Shown one piece after another: positions 58,632-64,000 of a stretch of 64,000 bases of DNA (its first letter is position 1; each line of letters starts with the position of its first letter). The translations under genes were made by a program, and so were the position numbers. This DNA is from Paenibacillus oryzisoli (GTDB lineage Bacteria > Bacillota > Bacilli > Paenibacillales > NBRC-103111), in NCBI RefSeq assembly GCF_001653565.1, contig NZ_LYPB01000073.1, positions 108,896 through 172,895 of the forward strand. The letters run 5' to 3'. The notes under the pieces are model-generated. The model saw only the letters and a program-made list of their open reading frames with translations, was not told the origin of the DNA and ran no database searches.

Positions 58632-59528
58632 CTATTGAAGTTTGTTTAGGCGCTTCGACATCCCATGATAAACCAGCGTGATGATGCCGACAATTACCGC
58701 GGTCACGAAGCCAACTGCACTGCCGTAGCCGAATTGCTGCTCGGTTAATGCGTGCGATGGCGTTGGGAAAAAGAGCTTATACACATAGAGATACATGACT
58801 TCCGTCTTCCCTACCGGTCCACCTTCTGTAAGAACCATGATGCTCTCATACCCTTTGAGGGAATTGATAATGGCGAGCATGATCACGATCTGAAGCACTG
58901 GACCTAGCATCGGAATCGTTAAATACCAGAACTGCTGCCATTTGTTCGCTCCATCCAGGGAGGAGCTTTCGTACACATCATTCGGGATATTTTGAAGACC
59001 AGCTAGAAATAACAGCATATAATTCCCTACCGCCCCCCAAACTGCAATGAGGATCGTTGTCAGCATCGCATGCTTGGGTCCAAGCCAATCGATTCTTTCA
59101 GAAATGATATGAAACTTTAATAAATATTGATTCAGAATGCCATTGTAAGAGTTGAAAATGACGAAAAATACGACAGCCATGACAGCTGAGCTAATGATCG
59201 TAGGCATGAAATAGATGGCTCTTAACCAGTTGCGTCCACGCAGCTTCGAATTTAATATCACGGCAAGAAGTAAGCATAACGGAAGTGTTATGATGAGCTT
59301 GCCACCTGCATACACGAAAGTATTGATGACAGAATCCCAATACTGCGTATCCCGGAAAAGTCGTCTGAAATTATCAATCCCAATAAAAGTCGGTGCCCCG
59401 AAGCCCTTGTAATCATAGAACATGTAGCGAATCGCCCAAGCAATCGGATAGACACCCAGCACTAAGGTCAGCAGATAGCTTGGAAATAAAAATAAGTAGG
59501 AAAACCCGATCTGGCGTGTTCTGTTCAT
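58632..59528 (-). CDS. ABC sugar permease, MalF type
   Basis: This 298-residue permease has six spans and typical blocks SYLFLFPSYLLTLVLGVYPI, IDNFRRLF, and the EAA-loop region YESSSLDGANKWQQFWYLTIP, where the first EAA residues are replaced by ESS. ATG 59528 has GGAGGG 6 bases above; an upstream in-frame stretch with a cleavable look (MKRLEARVELKLHSR) is not supported by a ribosome site. It follows the binding-protein gene and its stem-loop. Confidence 0.9.
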   Translation of the reverse strand: MNRTRQIGFSYLFLFPSYLLTLVLGVYPIAWAIRYMFYDYKGFGAPTFIGIDNFRRLFRDTQYWDSVINTFVYAGGKLIITLPLCLLLAVILNSKLRGRNWLRAIYFMPTIISSAVMAVVFFVIFNSYNGILNQYLLKFHIISERIDWLGPKHAMLTTILIAVWGAVGNYMLLFLAGLQNIPNDVYESSSLDGANKWQQFWYLTIPMLGPVLQIVIMLAIINSLKGYESIMVLTEGGPVGKTEVMYLYVYKLFFPTPSHALTEQQFGYGSAVGFVTAVIVGIITLVYHGMSKRLNKLQ

Positions 59529-59624
59529 CCTATTCCCTCCAATATTTCCCCAGAAAGTGAAGCTAAGCTTGGAACGCATAGTCCTATTACTTTCCAGGGA
59601 CCCCATAAATCTATGAAGAAGAGC

Positions 59625-59654
59625 GCGAGAGTGGAGTTTCAGCTCCACTCTCGC
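59625..59654 (-). promoter_or_regulatory. Stem-loop between the solute-binding-protein and permease genes
   Basis: A perfect 12-bp stem GCGAGAGTGGAG / CTCCACTCTCGC has a 6-base loop and no T-run on the minus strand. As with 27637-27686, it probably stabilises the 3' end of the binding-protein mRNA or partly attenuates readthrough. Confidence 0.75.
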
Positions 59655-59676
59655 TTCCAATCTCTTCAATTAGCTC

Positions 59677-61071
59677 TTATTTCATCATCAGTTTCATTGG
59701 ATCAAAGCTTGCATTTGGCGCTACTTTGACATCGCCTTTCGCAACAGCTTTATCCAACGCATCGTTATAGCGTTTGTTCAATTCTTGAATAATTTGATCC
59801 AAGTTGCCGCCGCTGATCATATATTTGAAGAAGGCGTCATTGTATTTCATACCTTCAACCGTAACAGTTGGCTGCAGCGGCCACGTGCCGTCATTGCCGC
59901 TTGGCAAGAAGCCATCAATGCCTTTAATCTCAGGCTTCTTCGCTGTGGAAGAAATCGCTGGCACCATGGATAGGCCGAAACCTTTCTCATGATACGTTTT
60001 CAACACATCATCAGCATACATGAACTGCATAAATTTCCAAGCTTGATCCGCGTTCTTGGTTGTGTTGCTTATTGCTAACCATTGGCCGCCGACGAATGAA
60101 GTTGCCCCTTTAATCGTACCGTCCGTGGTTGGAACAGGCGCTGCTGCCCATTCAATCTTAGCTGGGAACTGATTAGCGTACACCCCTGGCTCCGAGGAAT
60201 AGGAGATGTACATTCCGATTTTGCCTTCTGCGAATTGGGCGCGAAGCGGATCAATATCAAGCGATTCCATCCCTGGCAATGTGCTGCCATCATCAACCAT
60301 TTGCTTGAAGGATTGAATGATATCTTTAAACCCTGTGAAATCGAACTTCGCTGTTTTGAAATCAAACCCAAACCCGCCAACACCGTTAGCTTCCGCGATT
60401 ACCCTTGCCGAACGACCAAGTGCGCTGTCTGGACTCTTGAAGTTCAGCGCAAAGCCATAAGAGCCACTTGCCTTACCAACGGCAGTAATTTTCTTCGCAT
60501 CCTCAACCATTTCTTTCAATGTTTTGGGAGGCGCAGTAATACCCGCTTTGGCGAACAGATCTTTGTTATAAACGAGACGCAGGGTCGAGCCGTAGTTTGG
60601 AAGACTGTACAATTTGCCACCGATGCGGTTGAAATCATCAATAATCGGGAATTTCTTCTTCATCGTATCATCGACATAGGTATCGATCGGTTTGAGGTAT
60701 CCTTTGGCAACAAATGGCTGGATCGTATTCTCTTTCACGCGGATAATGTCCGGCGCTTGTCCCGATGCGAAAGCCAGGTCAATCGCTTGATTGAAATCCT
60801 CGGTTTTGACAACAATTTCGACTTCAATATTTTCGCCATTCGTTTCATTGAATTTCTGTACAACGCTCTTAATGTAGTCCATATCGTGACGATCATTCGT
60901 CCAATAAGCGAGCTTCGTCTTTCCCTTGGCAGGAGCCGCGCTTGCCGGTTGATCGGATGCTTTGGCGGACGCCGCTGGGCTTGCCCCTGTATCGGTTTTG
61001 GTGGAGCTGCAAGCTGCTAAGCTACCCGCGAGTGCTACTGCTAATGTGACCGTCCCTAATTTTCTAATCAT
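59677..61071 (-). CDS. ABC sugar solute-binding lipoprotein (family 1)
   Basis: This 464-residue extracellular lipoprotein has a lipobox LAAC (Cys21) and an Ala/Ser linker. Binding-protein features are KLAYWTNDRHDMDYIKSVVQ, FASGQAPDIIRVKENT, LRLVYNKDLFAKAGITAPP, and FVGGQWLAISNTTKNADQAW. It serves the adjacent MalF/MalG pair. ATG 61071 has GGGAGG 7 bases above; longer frames upstream include an unlikely leader. It is the first gene of the transport-lyase-hydrolase operon. A possible TTGACC -35 lies about 55 bases above, but no convincing -10. Confidence 0.92.
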   Translation of the reverse strand: MIRKLGTVTLAVALAGSLAACSSTKTDTGASPAASAKASDQPASAAPAKGKTKLAYWTNDRHDMDYIKSVVQKFNETNGENIEVEIVVKTEDFNQAIDLAFASGQAPDIIRVKENTIQPFVAKGYLKPIDTYVDDTMKKKFPIIDDFNRIGGKLYSLPNYGSTLRLVYNKDLFAKAGITAPPKTLKEMVEDAKKITAVGKASGSYGFALNFKSPDSALGRSARVIAEANGVGGFGFDFKTAKFDFTGFKDIIQSFKQMVDDGSTLPGMESLDIDPLRAQFAEGKIGMYISYSSEPGVYANQFPAKIEWAAAPVPTTDGTIKGATSFVGGQWLAISNTTKNADQAWKFMQFMYADDVLKTYHEKGFGLSMVPAISSTAKKPEIKGIDGFLPSGNDGTWPLQPTVTVEGMKYNDAFFKYMISGGNLDQIIQELNKRYNDALDKAVAKGDVKVAPNASFDPMKLMMK

Positions 61072-61195
61072 GGATAAGCCTCCCTTAAATCTGTTGTTTA
61101 CACTTCTAATACTAAAAGAATTCCGATGCCCTGATAATGAGGTCAACTCTTGAATGAGGGCAGATATTTCTATATGTTCCCCTACCCTAGGGTAA

Positions 61196-61232
61196 TAAAA
61201 CAGGCAAACCCTCACGGCTTGGAGGGCTTGCC
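61196..61232 (-). terminator. Terminator overlapping the response-regulator stop
   Basis: On the minus strand, GGCAAGCCCTC pairs with GAGGGTTTGCC (one mismatch), then TGTTTTATT. Its stem lies partly within the last codons of the YesN-like gene. Confidence 0.75.
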
Positions 61233-62834
61233 CAGCGACATTTCTTTAAATTCGGTCGGTGTGAGTCCCGTCTGCTTTTTGAATACTTCGCTGAAATAAC
61301 GCCGATGCTCATAGCCTAGCTCCTGCGCGATTTCCTGTACTTGATAATCCTCGATCAGCATCGACTTGGCCCGTTCCATTTTGGCTTGCGTCACGAATTG
61401 CTGGAAAGTCGACCCTGTCACTTTTTTGAACAGGTTCGAGTAGTAGCCCCAGCTCAAGTTCACCTGCTTCGCACAGTGCTCTAGCGTCAAATCAAGATTC
61501 AAATTCGCTTTGATGTAATCAGCTGAACGGTGAATAATCTTCTGTGACTCACTAGCCCGTTCCTGATGAATGAGGCGGCAGCCTATTTCGCACAGCTCTA
61601 TAAACCATGCGCGATATTCCAGAATGGCGGCACCACTGTCTCGGATTTCAATCGTCTTGGCTTCAAACTCCGTGAGGCTGGGACGTGGAAATTTCTCCAA
61701 CAGCACTCGCAGCATGCGCAGGGCAAGACCTTGCAGCAATCGGTCCACCACACCTGGTTCCGGGAGAACGGCTACTTTTCCCATCTCCGTAAAAATGGTC
61801 ATTGCCCACTCGACACAAGCTTCCTTATTACCCGAACGGAAAGCGAATAGAAACTCATTCTCGCTATCCTCGGTATAAATCCACTCTACAGGAAGCGCCG
61901 CTCCATCCGTAGTGAAGCTGAAAGCGCCATTACCGCCTGTATAAAAATGATAAGATAACGCACTAAGCGACTGCTGATAGCTCTTCGGCAGCTCCTGCAC
62001 GGTCTCTACACGACTGCCAATCCCAATGGATATCGTGAATTTGGTATGACGTGCAATGTTCGCGCAGCATTGATCGGCGATATTCATCGGCATCTCCCGA
62101 TTCACAACATTGAGGATGCAAATATAACGATTGAGCCCCTCGCGAAACACGACAGCCGCCCCATGAAAGGCTATCGTCTCTTCGACGATATTTTGCAAGG
62201 AAAAGCGGACTAGCTCCAGCTCTTTCACAGGCACTTCGCCATATTTATCGGTAAATTGATCAATTTGAATCGTCATCACGGCAAAAGGCGGCTTCAACTC
62301 ATTAATATCCAGAAAATCCGATAGACGCGCCAATTCGGAATCATTGGTTTGATGATTAACGAGGAGCGATAAGTACTCCTGACGGAGTGCCGGCATACTT
62401 TCCTTAATCTTCTGCTGAAGCCCGATGAGCTGCTTGCGACTCAGGTTCTCTTGTTCCCAGACTTCCTTGGCCTTGACGACTGCCTTGACGATTTGGTCAA
62501 TGGAGAAAGGCTTCTTCACATAGTCGAGTGCTCCATATTGGATCGCCTTCTGCGCATAATCAAAGTCCGTATAGGCACTTAAAATAATGACTTTACTCGT
62601 CGGCAGAATCTCCATAATATTGCGGGTCATTTCCAAGCCATCCATTTTGGGCATACGAATATCCGTTAGAATCAGATCGGGCTTCGTTTCACGAATCACG
62701 GCAAAGCCCTCCTCGCCATCTGTGGCGCTGCCCACGATTTCGATCCCATGTTCTTCCCACGGTATTTTTTTCGTAATCATATCCACAACACTTCGAATGT
62801 CGTCCACCACACATAACTTAACTCGTTGATCCAT
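61212..62834 (-). CDS. YesN-type response regulator with AraC DNA-binding domain
   Basis: This 540-residue protein has a receiver domain (1-125) with phospho-acceptor Asp58 in PDLILTDIRMPKMDG and Lys in YVKKPFS, a middle region of about 300 residues, and a C-terminal AraC helix-turn-helix pair (about 440-535) ending in GYEHRRYFSEVFKKQTG and LTPTEFKEM. It is the partner of the upstream YesM-type kinase and likely activator of the transport operon behind it. The ATG at 62834 has GAGGAGG 6 bases above and overlaps the kinase end by 17 bp. Confidence 0.93.
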   Translation of the reverse strand: MDQRVKLCVVDDIRSVVDMITKKIPWEEHGIEIVGSATDGEEGFAVIRETKPDLILTDIRMPKMDGLEMTRNIMEILPTSKVIILSAYTDFDYAQKAIQYGALDYVKKPFSIDQIVKAVVKAKEVWEQENLSRKQLIGLQQKIKESMPALRQEYLSLLVNHQTNDSELARLSDFLDINELKPPFAVMTIQIDQFTDKYGEVPVKELELVRFSLQNIVEETIAFHGAAVVFREGLNRYICILNVVNREMPMNIADQCCANIARHTKFTISIGIGSRVETVQELPKSYQQSLSALSYHFYTGGNGAFSFTTDGAALPVEWIYTEDSENEFLFAFRSGNKEACVEWAMTIFTEMGKVAVLPEPGVVDRLLQGLALRMLRVLLEKFPRPSLTEFEAKTIEIRDSGAAILEYRAWFIELCEIGCRLIHQERASESQKIIHRSADYIKANLNLDLTLEHCAKQVNLSWGYYSNLFKKVTGSTFQQFVTQAKMERAKSMLIEDYQVQEIAQELGYEHRRYFSEVFKKQTGLTPTEFKEMSLGKPSKP

Positions 62835-64000
62835 GGAAATCCTCCTCTTTTTCATACCGTGGCAACCACAATTCGATGCGGGCTCCGTCCCATTCGTTCG
62901 TCGTTATCTCCATCCGTTGCTCAGTCCCATAGTACAGTTGAAGTCGCGTGTAAATATTTCGCAGTGCGTAGCCATGCTTCGAGGTAGTAGGATGCAGTAG
63001 GCTTTGGCGCAGCAGTTCGGGAACGAGTCCGTGCCCATTATCCTCCACTGTAATATGCAGCCAATCCCCATCCGCTCGCGCTGTGAGCCCGATCTCACCA
63101 CCGGATTTCATGTCCTTGAAGCCATGCAGGATACTATTTTCAATGAGAGGCTGAATGATAATTTTAGGTACAAGGCAAGCTAGCAAATCAGGTTCAACAT
63201 TCATCTGAAAGACGAATAAATTCTCATAGGACCTTTGCTGAATCGCCAAATATTGACGAACATGATCGAGCTCATCTGCCAGTGGAATCACATCTCTGCC
63301 CCCGCTTAAGCTCAATTGGAACATATTCGATAATGCCAAAATCATTTCATTCACGTCGTCGTTCTCACCCAGAACCGATTTACAGTAGATCGTATTGAGT
63401 GTGTTATAGAAAAAATGCGGATCCATTTGCGCTGTCAATGCCTTAATTTCTGCCTTTCGTTTATCCCGTTCCCGATTGGTGACATCCGCAATAAGCTGTT
63501 TAATCTCGTCCAGCATCCGATTGAAACGGAATCCAACCTGTGAAACTTCATCCTTATACACACTTTCAAAACGTACTTCCAGATCATTCTCCTCTACTCG
63601 CTTCATCAGTTTCTGCAGTCGAAACAGAGGTTTAAGCAGCAAGAGCGTCAAATTATTCGTGATAAAAAGGGAAACGACGATAAAGCCGATCGTGACATAC
63701 GTCGTAGCTTGCTTAATGCCATTCAATTTGGCCAATAGTTTATCCTTCGCTTGAACGCCGACGATCATCCAGTCATCCTTCACGTCTAGTCGCGCATAGT
63801 TCACGAGATAGTCTTTGCGATCGGAATCCCTGTAGAAAAAGGAGCCCTTGCTATCGTCAGTTAATTGTTCCACGAAATCGGGACGCTGCATGAATGCTCT
63901 ATCTTGGGTACGATCCGCATAATTAATATCTTCACCTTGCGAATCAACGAAATAATAGTGCTTGTTGGGATCCGTTAAGTTCTCCATAAAAAGATCGCGA
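62818..64000 (-). CDS. YesM-type sensor histidine kinase, partial (N terminus beyond window)
   Basis: The frame stays open to the window edge, so the N terminus lies outside. What is seen starts inside an extracellular dCache-like sensing domain (HYYFVDSQGEDINYADRTQD). A membrane span follows (ATTYVTIGFIVVSLFITNN), then HAMP (LLLLKPLFRLQKLMKRVEEN), the His_kinase block with MDPHFFYNTLNTIYC (phospho-acceptor His), and an HATPase domain with PLIENSILHGF and VEDNGHGL. It senses an external sugar and phosphorylates the YesN-type regulator that overlaps its 3' end. Confidence 0.92.
   Translation of the reverse strand, partial: RDLFMENLTDPNKHYYFVDSQGEDINYADRTQDRAFMQRPDFVEQLTDDSKGSFFYRDSDRKDYLVNYARLDVKDDWMIVGVQAKDKLLAKLNGIKQATTYVTIGFIVVSLFITNNLTLLLLKPLFRLQKLMKRVEENDLEVRFESVYKDEVSQVGFRFNRMLDEIKQLIADVTNRERDKRKAEIKALTAQMDPHFFYNTLNTIYCKSVLGENDDVNEMILALSNMFQLSLSGGRDVIPLADELDHVRQYLAIQQRSYENLFVFQMNVEPDLLACLVPKIIIQPLIENSILHGFKDMKSGGEIGLTARADGDWLHITVEDNGHGLVPELLRQSLLHPTTSKHGYALRNIYTRLQLYYGTEQRMEITTNEWDGARIELWLPRYEKEEDFHGSTS

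Noticed and set aside
59529-59669. Longer MalF-type permease start
   Set aside because: The extra 47 residues overlap the stem-loop after the binding-protein gene and lack a ribosome site, while GGAGGG precedes ATG 59528.
60235-61020. 261-residue frame antisense to the sugar-binding lipoprotein gene
   Set aside because: It is fully covered by a strongly supported gene on the other strand and shows no domain or start signal.

Overview
The window looks like chromosomal DNA of a Paenibacillus-type Gram-positive bacterium (Bacillota). Supporting signs are strong AAGGAGG-like ribosome binding sites with some TTG/GTG starts, YesM/YesN-type two-component pairs beside sugar ABC transporters that lack their own ATPase, three S-layer homology (SLH) domains on a secreted beta-helix protein, lipoprotein solute-binding proteins, and many intrinsic terminators. 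No rRNA, tRNA, phage, transposase or CRISPR-cas gene was seen. The assignment rests on gene content only.

Layout. 1-632 is non-coding (tandem repeats and an array of short quasi-palindromes). 0.6-3.2 kb: pxpB-pxpC and an alpha/beta-hydrolase in one translationally coupled operon. 3.3-5.5 kb: a YbjQ-family gene with a small membrane protein, facing a metallophosphatase. 5.5-9.6 kb: a phosphonate/phosphate-type ABC transporter split between strands, phnD (with PhoP-like boxes upstream) and phnC-phnE, where PhnE is a fused double permease. 9.8-17.4 kb: nickel/cobalt permease, a NarL-type two-component system, YcnI-like protein, a guanylate-kinase-like protein, folA-thyA and a PfpI-family protein, with two further quasi-palindrome arrays in the gaps.

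17.5-38.0 kb is the most distinctive part: a long minus-strand gene cluster plus a divergent pair of Gfo/Idh/MocA genes. It holds a complete ABC importer minus ATPase, dehydrogenase candidates, an amidohydrolase (lactonase candidate), an IlvD/Edd sugar-acid dehydratase, an SDR and an FAH-family hydrolase, which together fit a non-phosphorylative sugar-acid route. It also has a class III aminotransferase, a private tatA, a Tat-exported beta-helix protein, a close paralog of that protein without any signal peptide, and a regulator in which a GntR DNA-binding domain is fused to a sugar-binding-protein domain. An AraC regulator sits at the divergent junction.

38.0-50.5 kb: queF under a preQ1-I riboswitch, a large SLH-anchored beta-helix protein, a small Sm-like protein, a molybdopterin oxidoreductase, L-serine dehydratase (sdaAB-sdaAA), a 700-base non-coding stretch with further repeats, a ThuA-like protein, an SDR, an aldo/keto reductase remnant and an AraC regulator. 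50.5-64 kb: a second polysaccharide locus with YesM-YesN, a solute-binding protein, two permeases, a heparinase II/III-family lyase, a GH106-like hydrolase and a secreted GH28-like protein with two CBM32 modules. It fits a pectic (rhamnogalacturonan-like) or other uronate-containing polymer. The last gene, the YesM-type kinase, runs off the window end.

The two sugar loci share a logic: a solute-binding-protein gene followed by a stem-loop and lower-expressed downstream genes, with CcpA-like cre sites near several promoters. Function assignments are from motif recognition only; no database search was possible.
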